DNA of 64,000 nucleotides from Paralichthys olivaceus (Eukaryota; Chordata; Actinopteri; Pleuronectiformes; Paralichthyidae): assembly GCF_024713975.1 (NCBI RefSeq), contig NC_091097.1, forward strand, positions 5,732,861 to 5,796,860, given 5' to 3'. The notes under the pieces are model-generated. The model searched no databases. It had not been told where the DNA came from and worked only from the letters and a program-made list of their open reading frames with translations. Positions 49,901 through 61,765 of this stretch are shown here, piece by piece; position 1 is the stretch's first letter, and every line of letters starts with the position of its first letter. Both the position numbers and the translations under genes were made by a program.

Positions 49901-50600
49901 ATCCCAGTACATTTCACTTCTACTTGACCTCGTAAAGCTGTACTTTGTACATTTATACGTCCGCCTCGATTTCAGCCTGGTCTGTTTTGTTACTAAGCAA
50001 GACAACACAAAAACAAATGAACGGATTTCAAGGAAACTTGGTGGAGGAATATGGTATTGATCAGGGAAGAACCATTTACTAGGACTTATTTTTCTTCAAC
50101 ACTGAGATGAGAGGAATCTTTCAACATTTTGGTTGATTCCTCTCAGATAATTAATGGATCTTGATGAAAAAAAACTGAAAGGAAAAGGGGAACTGATATT
50201 TATGAGTATGTGTAATTTGGTGCAGATCCAAATCAGTGGTTGGGCCTTGTTTGAGGAATGTGGTTTAGTGTGAGTGCAATTCTAGTTTTTTATTAATTTG
50301 GTTAATAAACCTTTTTGCAGGGTGTTGCAGCCACTGTTACTTAATTTCAATTTGGTGTGACTGTTATAGCTACTTTAAGCATCAATTCAGAGTTAAAATC
50401 TGAAGTTGTTATTAATAATGTTTTGAGTATGTAGGGAGTTTAATATCTTACAAATGTTTAAATATCCTTAACTAATCAGACATTTGTTTTGATTATATCC
50501 AGATCTGCTGCCTTTTAAGGAGTATTCATATTCTTTTACTGGTGTTACAACTGTATCTGAGACTCAGAGTAAAAGAGAATCTGTGACTTAAAAGTTTAAA
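47000..50600. other. Region upstream of the SPRY gene, downstream of emc10
   Basis: Probably contains the missing SPRY 5' exon(s), but none could be identified. 47420-47770 is a dispersed repeat (listed separately). 48140-48235 ends in 'cacattgaacctttagg' and resembles a decayed end of the TTAAAGGTCCAGTGTGT family. 48235-48310 and 49990-50290 are copies of the 'gatcttgatgaaaaa' repeat. 49095-49334 is a GC-richer 79-codon plus-strand frame with no recognised homology; it could be an exon or a conserved element. Confidence 0.45.
47420..47770 (+). repeat. Dispersed repeat, 'cctgatggctggttgcagt...ggctccaaatgg' family
   Basis: It contains CCCCTGATGGCTGGTTGCAG, CCTCCTCCATGTTAGCAGAC and 'cattggctccaaatggtg...aagatggcagcat'. 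The same modules appear in reverse orientation at about 61130-61440 and as a partial copy at 37080-37170, so this is a mobile-element-derived family. No coding capacity is seen. Confidence 0.7.
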
Positions 50601-50633
50601 AATCTTCAGTCTGCGTGTTCGAGGAATAAATAT

Positions 50634-50639
50634 TTTATT
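50634..50639 (-). terminator. emc10 distal poly(A) signal AATAAA
   Basis: Minus-strand AATAAA, 165 nt past the stop codon in the most distal emc10 exon. Confidence 0.6.
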
Positions 50640-50803
50640 TTCACATTAGTATTAAAAATGCAGTCGTCTGCAGGGCACAGTATTTCCTCTATTCTGTACA
50701 GGTTTCAGTTGGGGGAGACATTGCCTGAAATAGCATTATGTTAAAGCAATTCAAAGTTACTCAAGAAAATTATTTTCACATAAAGAAAAAAAATGTGTGC
50801 CGA

Positions 50804-53800
50804 TCATCGGCCACCTCCGTTGGCTCCTCCGCCCCCGGCTCCACCTCCTGATTGGTCCTGAGCGCCTGACATCATCAGGAAGAGAACGAGAGGAACAATG
50901 TACATCCACTGGAGGAGACAAGGAAAAAAAAAGAAAAAAAAGAAAAGAGTTAATACAACAATATCTTTGTTTCTGAAATAAAAATTTTTATTGACATCGC
51001 TGACGTGTGTCTACAACAGTTCCAGTTTGGTCATCCCAGATTAGATTCAATCTAATTTCTAAACAAAAGAGAAAAAAAGGTGACGTGTATAGTGGGTGAG
51101 TGACTGTAGAAAAGAAGAAGAAAAATCTCAGGGTCAAACACCAAACACACTCTGAACAGATTCACACCCACATTTAAGATGAAGGATTTCTGTTTAGTTC
51201 AGCATAGAGGCTCCCACACACAAAGTACATTGAATTCAAACTTTTTATTAATCAGTCTGAAATGTACTTGGCATTGAACCTGGAAAAAAAAGAGTGAAGC
51301 GGGAGGAACGAGTGGGAAACCAACGAGTGGGGTTCAGTTAGTTACATTGCTAAAGAGTTAAAACAAAACCTGACAGACGGAGGGGAAGAGGAGGATGAGG
51401 AGAAGGAGGAGGAGGAAGGGGAGGACAGAGGGAACCACAAGTAAGAAAACAGTACTTCAGTGGGTATCAGCTCTGCTCTCTGCCTCCCCCTGCTGGGGGC
51501 TGTGCCGAATTGGTGACCATGAGGAAGATTGCACCTCCCAGAATCAAATACCACTGGAACACAGCACAGCACTAAGTCAACACACTGTAACTGGATGCAG
51601 CACAGGACAGTCAACACAGGTCACTGAACATGGCAACACACACACAGCACAGCGCAAAACAAGATGGTGAGATCCAGAAAACAGATCAGACGAGCCGAGC
51701 GATGTTTGCAAACATGGAGATCGACCATGGAGATGGTTTTATTCTAGCTAACAGGGTGTTTTTTGTGTTTCAAAAGTTTAAAATTAAACTCTCAGCGGTC
51801 TGAAAAATCTTGGATTGGTCAAGTTCAGTTAAAGGCAACAGCATCACATGGGGAAACGAGAAATGACACTACAGAGCTGGGACTCAAACTAACTCCGGGA
51901 GTTTTCACAGCTGACCGGTTTGGTTCTGTTAAAACTAACTCTGAGCTATGGCCACTGTGATCCAGGCAGAATCGGGTACATTTTATCTATGGTGACAAAC
52001 CACAGGGCTGAGTGAGAGTCGGCATAATTGAAACTATCACTGGATCACATTCCTGGTAGCTAACTTTTCACAAAGCACTTTCCTGATCTGTGATAAATGT
52101 GTGGCCAGTATTTATACAACAAGGGTGACCACAGTAGAACATATGTGTTACATATGTGCATCAACACATGAGAAGAGGGACTTCCCCTTTTCAATCAAAG
52201 GGTTACAGGCCCTATTCAGACCTGGTATTAACATCTACCCTGAGAGAACTGAAAACAAGTGGACAGCACCAAGTTCATCTATCCTGCTTTTAAAATGTGT
52301 CTCCTGTTACCACAATGTCATGTTGCTCTACTGTGCACTTGTCTTGTGCATGCTCTGAATGACAATGAAGTGAATCTTGATGCCTCAGCAGCGTAAAAAT
52401 ATGTTTCGTTCATTGTGAAACTGTAACAGGTCAGAGAACGGCAGCTGAGTAGGTTCTCTTTTCTGTGGCCCAGGACCAAATTGCCTCCACATAGAGAAAA
52501 GAATATGGCCCCATGCGTCCCAATGTGATCTGAGTGACTGGATCTGAGGATACATTTTGGTGAGTTCAGAACTGAACTCTGAGCAGCACACTTGTATTCT
52601 AATCACTCAGGATGGATGTTAATACCAAGTCTGAATGGGGTCATAGTTATGAAGTTAAGAGATTTGTTGAGTTTTGTTCTGAGTATTTTAGTCGTTCACC
52701 AATAAAAAGAGACAAAAGGAAAAAACATAGTAACCACATACAAATCTAACAGCCCTGTGTTTGTTTCTCTATAAAACGCACAGTGCCGTCTCAACGAATA
52801 ACACGTTGTGAGCTCTTTATGATGATTGGGAAGATAAACACTTTAGAACCAGAAATCTGCTGCATAACCTGCTGCCTGGTCCATTTTGCACCACTGATCC
52901 AAGATGACAGTCACCAAAACAGCCCAATCAGTTAGTCACTAGTCAGGCCATATGATTTCATTTTTACTCCTCTTGGCTCTTTTTGTAAAAGTCAGTTAAA
53001 CACAAACTAGACCAAAAAGAAGAAATGCATCTGTTTTTCTCAAAGAACTGAATGAACCAAACAACAGGTGTGAAAACACCCTCAAAACATCAGATCCCAC
53101 TGAACAAACAGAAGATGTGCAACCATTTGGACTTTTTTTTATACTTTTCTGCCACAAATATTGGCAAAAGGAAGATGAAAAAAATCTTGTACGACAGGAC
53201 TGATTTTCCCTCTGTGGTATATTTTGCAACATGCTGCATGCACGGAAAAAAGTTGTAGTGGGTCTGACTGAGAAGAGAAATGAACAAAATAGGCAATTTC
53301 ATGTTTTAACTATATGGCCATAACAATTCTTGTTGTATTATCCAATAGCTAAAGGAGGAGAGTATGTCTTAAGCAGCACTCGCTGGCCTTATCAGCAGGT
53401 TTCAGTGTGAGTACTTACATATTTAGCAAAGAAAGATTTCTGCTCTTGTGGATTCTTCGCTTTCTTCTCAGTTTCCTGCTCGATTCGTTCAATGAACAGA
53501 GCTGTCCCCGGTCTGGAAGACAGTTGGCAATTAATATTCAAACAAACCCCAAAACAGAGAGTTTATCTGAAAGGCAGAAAAGTGCAGAGAGACTTGTTCT
53601 ACCTATGGGAAAATTATGGGAAGCGCCTCAGCCAAGACAAATACCGTATAACTGAATCAAAGGCTCCAGTGACAGACACAAGAGGATTTCACTGATGCAC
53701 AGCCTGTTACAAATATGAGAGGCTGCAATGTGCCAACATAAGAACAGTAGATGAGATGAAAAAAAAAAAAAATCTAGGACTCACCCGGATGCATTGACAG

Positions 53801-56800
53801 GCGCCAAGACACTGAGTGTAGTGTTGAAAACCTCAAGATCAACTTCATCCTCAACCTCAGTGCCCCGACAGGCCCCAGGAAACGTCACTATAGAGACGCC
53901 GATCAGATACCCAGAGACGTCAGTGTGGAGGGTGATGGCGTCGCTCAGATGGGACTCAACCATGGCACACTAAAGGCAAGAAGTCAGAGGAGAAAACAAG
54001 TTCATATCACAGTTACATTGACATCACCCAGGTAGTGGCAGAGCCTGGCTGAAAAACAAATTCAAAACATCAACTGATGAAATTTAAAAAATTGGCAATG
54101 ATTCCTAAGATGTTGTTATCAAGCCCTTGAGACAAAGTGAGGCTTGATATTTTGGCTACAGTTTCCAATAACGTTAAATAAAAAGAAACCACAAATACAA
54201 CCAAATAAATAGAACGGTTTTTACATAAAATACAAACACAAATGCACATCTTTTCTGCATTGTTTGTTCTGTAAGATAAAAGTTGGTGCATAACGGCAAA
54301 CATAAATGCAGATACCATTAACTCTGCGTAAGGCTCATATCAGCCTATAAGAGGGTTGGGCTCTAGTAAATATCATCCACAATTATATCACATGTTGTAT
54401 GTGATGATGTTTCATTCGAATAAACTTTAAAGATAATCATTCTTCATACTTTCCCACAGTGCAGTTTATAAAAGATTTTGTTTTGCTGGGTGTAATATCA
54501 TGTTGCACACACCCAAGTTAACATAATCCATCTAAGGCAATCGTACTTTTTCGCAGTAACACGTGAAGACAGTGAACATGTGCAAATTGGCTGTAGGATC
54601 ACAGGAAGAAAAGTACTAGCCATATGAAGCCAAGATAAATGGTTCGCTGTACAAACAATAACTTTGTGCAAACAATCACAACATAGTTTAAGACAAAACA
54701 TTTACTATATAACATTCCTCATTCAATATCTGCAAATTCTAGCAGCTATTAAGTGACGTTGTTTTTTTACAACATTGTAGATTTATTTAACCAGTGAAGT
54801 TGAAAACAGTAAGATGCTAAATCACCTCTTTAGTTACAAATCAAAACAAAATCCACATACAGAAGTTGCATGTTGCAGCTGAATGCCTCTCACCTCACCC
54901 TCCCCTTCCAAACATGAAGGAGAACCTAATGGTAGCCTTCAGTTGTTTAGTTTGTCCTGTCTGGGCTACTGTTAAAAAAAAGCAGCCTCCGTAGAGAGGA
55001 CCCGCCAATAGATCCCTTTCACCTAAATCTTACACACTGGACCTTTAAATTAAAAAGTGAGAGATATGTGAACATTCACTGGCCAACAAGCAGATTTACA
55101 GCTGTTTTTCTGCAATATTCATGACAAAGGAGCTCAGGATTGTTCATTATCAGTTTAAAACCACTCAAGACACTTTCTCATTCATCCCATCAATGGCACG
55201 AATGTTACAAGAAGCTGACAGACTTCTAAAACCCCTCATCTCTTCACAGTTCTCTCGTGCAGTCCTATTGATCAACTGTAAGTAATTGCAATTTATCCTG
55301 AAGATTATTTACTGGCAAAAATAAGTGAAATACATACGGCTCTGACAAACGCTGTGAGATAACCCTCCATCTGTCGCTCTATCTGTCTGTCTGTTTGCAG
55401 GAAAACACGAGGCACTCGGATTCTGTACAGACCGTCGACAGCAGCCACTTCCTGTGGAGTCATCAAAGTTCAAAACAAGGGTTAGATATTCCATTTGTAT
55501 GACTTCAGGGCTATGAGTTGACTTTTTTGCACACAGCGCTGGTGTTATAAGAGGTTGATAGTATTGTAGCACAGGGCATGTGTCACAAGTAAACATCTCT
55601 GAGAACAATAAGGACTAAGGAGTTAAAAAAGGAGAACCATTGTGCGTATAATACGTACAAAATGTTCAGCACCATGTGCTGCAGGCTGTGTGCTGACAGT
55701 TATACTAAAGATAATATATATAATAATTATAATAAAGTTTCCTGTCCAAAATAGAGTGTCATGTCTAGAGAAAAGCTGCTTCCATTTTATACAGAGGGAA
55801 CATTTAAACCATAACACAGGAAATAACAAAACATATTCAATTGAAAATCGAAATCAAACAAATAATGTGTGAAACATACACAGAGAAAACCTTATATCAG
55901 TGGAGAAAAATGAGTCAGTCAGGGGGTTGAAATAACTTTTATATTTTGTTGTGATGTTGTGAACTATAAATGCATTCTGTTTGTTTATTGTGACTTCTGT
56001 CTTGACAGATGTGACAGAAGAAATCAGGAGATCAGACGAGGTCGCCGGAGGATTCACATCAGTTCTGGATCGTGTAATGAGAATAAAACAACTGTCCTAA
56101 TGAAAACTGACTATTTGAACACACCCTCTGTCTGAACCAGCTAGCTAACCAGCAGTTGTTTTAGCTAGCTGTTTTAGCTAGCTGTTAACTGCAACTATCA
56201 CCTGGAAGTGGCTTTATTTTAAACACACACACATAACTATCGCACTGGTGCAACAGCAGTAAATTCACATTATATGTATGTGTCGCAATGCCTTGGACTT
56301 TTTTACAGAAGATTTTGATTTAAATCTATTCGACCTGATAAACATAGCTCACCTTCAGTTTGGTTCTGTCTTCCCCTGACAGCTGGTTCTGATTCAGTGA
56401 GACGCTGGGCTCCCTCCCAGCTTTCAACATGAGCGCTCCACGAACCTGAAACCTTGCAATATCATCTGAAACGAGAAGGACAACATACAGTTAACGAAGA
56501 ACATACAGTATGAGTAAAACACAGTTACTGTCATGTTTTAAAAAAAGGAAAAAGCAGTAGAACCATTATATAACAACAAGATAACCCACATGAGTGATCA
56601 GACCATATTGTTACCAAAGATGTTTCTACATATTTTGAAGAAAACACATATGTAACACAGTGAAGGTAATTTGAAGTGCGATATTTCACAGGCTTTCACT
56701 TAAGGACCGACAAGAAGTTCCCGATGAGAATTGTATTATTATCCAATATACCCTACATAAAGTATAAGAAGCACAAATAAAGAGATGTAAGTCCCATTTG

Positions 56801-57962
56801 TCCAGGGTAGGAATAATGTCAGGCATTTTATAAGGCGACAGTGAAGGAGGTCAGTGCTATACTGAGTGAGATACTAGTTTAAAACTAACTAAATAATCTA
56901 AACAAAACATGTGTATTCTATTTGTCCAGGGTAGCAATAATATCTGATCTGATTTCAGTGGGTCACATGAAATGGAAGCAATTAAAAAGTTATCTCCTAT
57001 TAAAGGTGCAGTGTGTAGAATTTGGTGATATCTAGTGTTGAAATTGCATGCTGCAGGTGAAAACCCCTCACCTCACCCTCACCTCACCCTCTCCTTCCAA
57101 ACATGAGAGATAACCTGTGGTAGCTTCAGTTGTCATAAAAACTCAAAAAGGTGTTTAGTTTGTTCAGTCTGGACTATTGTAAAAAACATGGCGGCCTCCA
57201 TGGAAAGGGTATATATACAGTATTTAAATATAAAGGGACTTTTCAGGGGTAAAGAAAAATACAATTCATACAATTTAGATGAAATGAACTAGTGAAAACA
57301 TCATGAGGATAGTTCCCTTTCACCTAAATCTCACACACTGGACCTTTAAGATGGATCCCTTAGTGAAACTGTGTCACTGTCGTTAAATCTGATAAATGGA
57401 AATAGACAATGAATTAAACCCAAATATTATTTACCCTTCACACCGATATTTATAGTAGACCTTAGCAGCTCTGAAAAATGTCCACTTTTGATGAAACAGA
57501 TTAATAAATGTACGTAAAAACAACAACAAATACTAAACTGACGGATTTTTCAATGGAATCTGGTATGAAGCGCTCCCCATTGAATTTTAGCATGGCTACC
57601 AGCATTAGCTTGCTAACCGGCATTGCCAACAACATAATACACACAACGACGGTGATTCAACAATGATAAAACCATCTCACCGATTTCGAAGGAGTGTTCA
57701 AGAGGCACAGAGAAGCCATTGAACTCCGTGTCCAGAGCATCACCGACCTGGAAACAAGAAGGAACCCCACTGTTAGCCTTTAGCCGCTAATGCTAACCGC
57801 ACCGCTAACAGGTGCAGTTTCCGCTTCCCTGCAGACGAATGTTTGAAATCACTGACATCTCACACTCACCCTTCTGCCGTTATTACAACATACAAGTGTC
57901 GAGCAGACAAAGAGCAAAACAGAGCAAACTACAGCGATTCTAAATTGAAGTGACCGAGCCAT
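50804..57962 (-). CDS. emc10: ER membrane protein complex subunit 10, complete, 7 exons
   Basis: EMC10 is the lumenal-facing subunit of the ER membrane protein complex, which inserts and stabilises membrane proteins. Exons: 57962-57870, 57747-57681, 56465-56353, 55451-55338, 53969-53785, 53512-53419, 50908-50804; GT-AG and in frame, 256 aa (human about 262). Residues 1 to about 26 form a signal peptide ([18 protein letters not shown]...). The body includes the [19 protein letters not shown] and [16 protein letters not shown] blocks. FFAKYW leads into a C-terminal hydrophobic segment ([12 protein letters not shown]) and a Gly-rich tail ending GGGR, both hallmarks of EMC10. One potential N-glycosylation site precedes (NAS in PVNASGPG). 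Introns contain two copies of the TTAAAGGTCCAGTGTGT element. A separate alternative last exon is listed at 51467-51553. Confidence 0.97.
51244..51249 (-). terminator. emc10 proximal poly(A) signal AATAAA
   Basis: Minus-strand AATAAA, 218 nt past the stop of the alternative terminal exon. It would end the short transcript before the distal exon. Confidence 0.5.
51467..51553 (-). CDS. emc10: emc10 alternative terminal exon
   Basis: An 87-nt open segment directly after a consensus acceptor (GCTGTGTTCCAG). It starts in phase 0 with TGG, exactly like the distal exon, so it can join the same donor at 53419. It encodes [18 protein letters not shown] and ends GGGREQS-stop, replacing the usual Gly-rich tail. 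It has its own AATAAA at 51249-51244 (minus strand). Mammalian EMC10 is known to make membrane-bound and secreted forms by alternative 3' splicing, and from memory the second human form also has a W-x-I-L-G-G-A-type start. This exon therefore very probably encodes the fish counterpart. Confidence 0.8.
   Translation of the reverse strand, partial: WYLILGGAIFLMVTNSAQPPAGGGREQS
54866..55048. mobile_element. MITE-like element, TTAAAGGTCCAGTGTGT family (copy 2, truncated)
   Basis: In emc10 intron 4. It shares 'gaagttgcatgttgcagct', 'ccttccaaacatgaa', 'tagccttcagttgt', 'cctccgtagagaggaccc' and the right end 'cacactggacctttaa' with the other copies. Compared with copy 1 the left end is missing and there is an internal deletion. 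Confidence 0.75.
57000..57349. mobile_element. MITE-like element, TTAAAGGTCCAGTGTGT family (copy 3, intact ends)
   Basis: 350 bp in emc10 intron 2. The left end reads TTAAAGGTGCAGTGTGTAG and the right end, on the other strand, TTAAAGGTCCAGTGTGTGAG, giving clear terminal inverted repeats. There is no ORF, so it is non-autonomous. TTAA at both ends could be part of the repeat or a TTAA target site, as in piggyBac-type transposition; this cannot be decided here. Confidence 0.8.
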
Positions 57963-58110
57963 CCTGACAGGAACTACCGACGGAAGACAGCGTCAAGGTG
58001 ACTACAACGTCTGCAGCTCTTCCGGTGTTTCTTCACAACAAAAGCATTTCAAACGGACATTTTCTTCTTTTCGGTTTTTTTCCGTTTCTTCTCTTCTCCC
58101 AATACATATT
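57963..58110 (-). promoter_or_regulatory. emc10 5' UTR and promoter region
   Basis: GC-richer DNA immediately upstream of the start codon, with CCGACGGAAG (57979-57988) and a CCGGTG motif (58022-58027; ACACCGGAAGAGC on the minus strand, an ETS-like core). It gives way to T-rich DNA beyond 58060. Typical of a TATA-less housekeeping promoter; the start site is not determined. Confidence 0.4.
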
Positions 58111-58335
58111 TAGGAGCTTTTCATCCAACCAAATTTATTTCTGTCTTCAATTCATTTTACGATGATGTTTTGATCCAATGAGATTATCAAATCAATGGTT
58201 TCATCATCATTACATCTTTGCCTAAAGCTGAGAAATTACTTAATTATTCAAGCCTCACAAAACGTTGTTTACATAATTCTTTAAGGTTTTCAGTGACTGG
58301 CAGCTTTAATGCTGGTGACAAGGGAAATGTTATCT

Positions 58336-58337
<2 letters not shown>

Positions 58338-58396
<59 letters not shown>
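58338..58396. repeat. (CA)n microsatellite
   Basis: About 29 nearly perfect CA units, followed by a short CAGACA/CACACG variant stretch. Confidence 0.97.
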
Positions 58397-58400
<4 letters not shown>

Positions 58401-58904
58401 GACACACACGCACACCGCTATTTGTCAGCACTGAGCTATTTAAGGCATGTATTGACCTACTTGTGCACATGTTGTTAATAAATTCTTCTCAATATTATAT
58501 CAACCTTACTTTTTACTTCTGTTTTTGAACATGTGATGTTGGGATCTTCTGTGCAGCTGTTGCTGCATATAGGAACATTATTTTACTCTCTAAATTTGTA
58601 TATCTTTTAAGGGTGCTTACAGTCGTCTCTTTGTCTGTCGACAGAATCCAGCTAATGAAGCAGGTCGGGATCTGTGCTGCTGTCTTGTAACATGTCAGCG
58701 GCAACTTTGAGAAAAGATAAGCACCTCTGATTTCTGTTTTTGGCTGCCTAAATTTCAGCTTAGTGCTGCTCTAAATTTTGTTTGTGTAAGTTTGTAACCA
58801 GATGGATGAAGTACCTAAAATACAAGAAATACTCTATCTGTGTTAGCCGTGTATCATATTTAAAGCATTATTTATTGTAGAATCTGCAGAGGATTAATAG
58901 ATTA

Positions 58905-59111
58905 TTACAGCCGCCAAGCAGGACATGTTTTTAACTGCTGTAACTTTGTTTGTCGGGTGATTTGTGATTTGTGTTTGTGAGCAAGATTACACAAAAGTAA
59001 CTGACCAGTTTTCAATGACACTTGGTGGAAGGATGTTGTATGGTATCTATAAGCATGTGTAACTTGATACAGCTTGGTTGAATTTAAGGGGACTGCTGGG
59101 CCTTGGCGGAA

Positions 59112-59171
<60 letters not shown>

Positions 59172-59200
59172 GCTCTACTGACTGCCATTCTACTTGTCTC
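58905..59200 (+). repeat. Interspersed repeat split by (TA)n
   Basis: The same family as 4480-4860, in forward orientation and fairly complete. It includes 'ttttcaatgacacttggtgg', 'gtaacttgatacagcttgg', 'ggggactgctgggccttgg' and 'cgctctactgactgccattc'. A pure (TA)29 tract at 59113-59170 interrupts it between the last two modules. Confidence 0.7.
59113..59170. repeat. (TA)n microsatellite
   Basis: 29 perfect TA units. Confidence 0.97.
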
Positions 59201-59899
59201 TTAATTTGTTTGTTGGGTAAGACAGATTCCAACAATTGATTGTAGTCCCTCTCCTTGTCATAACAAAGAGCTTCCAGTACCTTGGAGTCGGTGCAGTGCT
59301 GTGAACATTCATCACCACCTTGACTCTGGATGCACTAACACGTCCAGGGCCAACAGAGGCTGCTAACAGACCAGAAGAGGCCCGCAACCTCTGCCTCACC
59401 CCCGCTTCTTCTGAAAGGGCTCTTAAAGTGCCCTTTTATCAATTGAGCACGAAATATTTTTGTCCTGTGATGAGGAGATTTTACATCCTTCAGTCTGTGC
59501 TCTACAGTCTATGTCAGCCATGGTATTATTCAATCAAATGTGCTTTTCAAAGTGTAAAACCTGGACTCAAGCAGAGCTGCATTGATCTCAAGAACTACAT
59601 CAGCGGCTCACTGTTCGTAGACTCTGTGTGTTCTTCCAGCTGTGACACGCTGCTGTTCACATCTGGCATCAGAGCATGTGTAACAGAACGTGCGTCTCCA
59701 GTGAGCTATTGTTATCAGGTTTCAATCCTCTGTTCTTTTTTCTGTTTCATGCGGGAGACCTTCAGCACTTTCTTGGTCGTGGTTGGCGCAGGCTGTAAAA
59801 CTGGAGAGGAAGATTCCTGTGGACATTTGACGCCAAGTTTGTTCACACAGGCACAAGTGCTGTAGCCAAGAGTGCCTGGGAGGCTTTTAAAAGGCAGGG

Positions 59900-60035
59900 A
59901 CCGCATGGTGGCAAAGGGATTTTAGAAGCCAACCATGTAATCGCAATATCCCGGGTTAGATTCCCGCCAGGATCTCCCTCTTTATTTCTTGCTCTCACTG
60001 CTGTCCCCGTTGAATAAAGGCAAAAATGCAAATAA
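59900..60035 (+). mobile_element. tRNA-derived SINE-like segment
   Basis: It starts with CCGCATGGTGGCAAAGGGA, which resembles a polymerase III A box (TGGTGGCAAAGGG). About 40 bp on is GGGTTAGATTCCCGC, close to a B box. The end 'ttgaataaaggcaaaaatgc' matches a tail I know from teleost SINE-like repeats. It cannot fold as an intact tRNA and is not called as one. Confidence 0.55.
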
Positions 60036-61129
60036 GAGGAGAATAAATGTGATTATATATCGTGGAGAAAAGCACTTGACTGCACACCTAATTTTTGGAT
60101 ATCTCAAAATTAAGCATTACAAATAGTTTTTGGACTCAGTCGTGATCAGTTCAACACCCATTTCAGTCCTCAACTGGATAATCAGTTTTAAAACTGTCAG
60201 TGCACAAAATGCTGCTGGAAGATCATTTTTCCTCAATAGAGCAGCGACTCAGCGACCTTAGTTTGTTAGCAGCACTCTTTCAGCTCAATATAGACTCAGT
60301 GAGCACAGGCTATGATATGTTACTCCTCCAAACAAGAATTTATAGATGATGTTGTTGCTCTTCTCCTCTGGGCCCGCGTGCAATTAGATCACAGATCCTG
60401 GCTTCACTCATTTAACTGGGTTTGCAGTTGCCAGAATTAGTTAAACAGTCAAAAGGTCAACCGCGGGGCAGAACGTCTGCCACTTCACCGATTGGGTTCG
60501 TAGCCAAAGGAGCCTATAACTTAGAAAGTATTGTGCCCTGAAAGAAGACAGAGGCAGCAGCAGGTTTCTGCCAAAAGTGATTGATGTAAGTTATTTCTCA
60601 ATTCTTATTCCTGGCTGAAGAGTTCTGCTGACACGCAATAAAACCTCTGTGGATATGAGTGAAAGGCATCCATCATTTTAAACTTCAGCATTTCAGCATC
60701 AAAGTGCTGAAAAGGATTTTTGAATCAAGTGTTAATCCTTTAAAGTTAAGAACATCAAGAACTTACAGTCTGATTAGACAACAAACTTGATTTCACCTCG
60801 TTTTTTTTCATGCCCATGCATAAGTCTTGGTTTGAGGGTTTCAAACCATTAACTGAGGTCATTTCCATTCCGACATTTGAGAGAATTTGGCTCACATTAG
60901 AAGAATAAAAAAAACTAAATCATTTTTAACGGTTCGGTTGGGTCAATGTCAAAAACAAAGATTTCCTTTGAGTTAAGATGTGGCTCCACAACAAACCAGA
61001 TGACCTAAACATTAAGACAGCTAAATAAGCCAGTCCATTGTCTGGGGCTTTGACTGTCAAGAAAGATGGACAATGCATGTTCACTTCCTCCCACTAACCA
61101 GAAATGAAGCCTAAATATCCAGGCTATGA

Positions 61130-61440
61130 ATGCTGCCATCTTACTCCGATGACGTCATTTGGAGCCAGAGTCTGTGCAGTAGTGACCGGGGGATGGATTA
61201 TGCACTTGACCAATTGCAACTCATTCTCAGCTGTCAATCATGATGTTTCACCTTGTTTTTATAGCATCAAATAACAAACCAAAAAAACCAAAATGATCAG
61301 AAGTAGGAAAACTTTGTGTGATGAGAACTACGTAAATGAAAGAAACCATCTTTGGTTGGTTTATCTGACATTCACTTTACCTTTTTAGTTTGGTCCATGT
61401 CCCATCTGCTAACATGGGGGAGGCAGGGTTTATGACTTAT
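61130..61440 (-). repeat. Dispersed repeat, reverse copy of the 47420-47770 family
   Basis: It carries 'gctgccatctta...catttggagccagagtctgtgcagtagtgacc' and 'ccatctgctaacatggggga', which are the reverse complements of modules in the 47.4-47.8 kb copy. Confidence 0.65.
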
Positions 61441-61738
61441 GCTACTCCAGGAACAGTTGTTTAACCATAACATTTGAGCTTTGTCAGACTGGTTGTTACA
61501 ATGAAATTAATAATAATAATCTTCAATATCACCCTGGCGAATATTATGTGTTTTAGCCTTTTAATCACAACAATGTTAAAAGCTGAGCCTGAGTGTACAC
61601 TGAGGCTCAAGGTAAATCTGAATGGCTACTGGCTTTTATGGCAGTGCGATGAAAGCCATGGAGCCACTCAGTAGATTTTTTTTTACACTAAACTAAATAC
61701 TCTCATAGTCAGATTACAGTTGGATGAATATAGGCCTT

Positions 61739-61765
61739 TATATATATATATATATATATATATAT
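61739..61765. repeat. (TA)n microsatellite
   Basis: About 13 TA units. Confidence 0.95.

Noticed and set aside
56140-56190. AGCTAGCT-containing short tandem repeat as a regulatory palindrome
   Set aside because: Only two to three copies of a 13-bp word in an intron; too little to support a function.
59905-59985. Possible tRNA gene
   Set aside because: A- and B-box-like words are present but no cloverleaf with a 7-bp acceptor stem can be drawn; better read as a SINE head.
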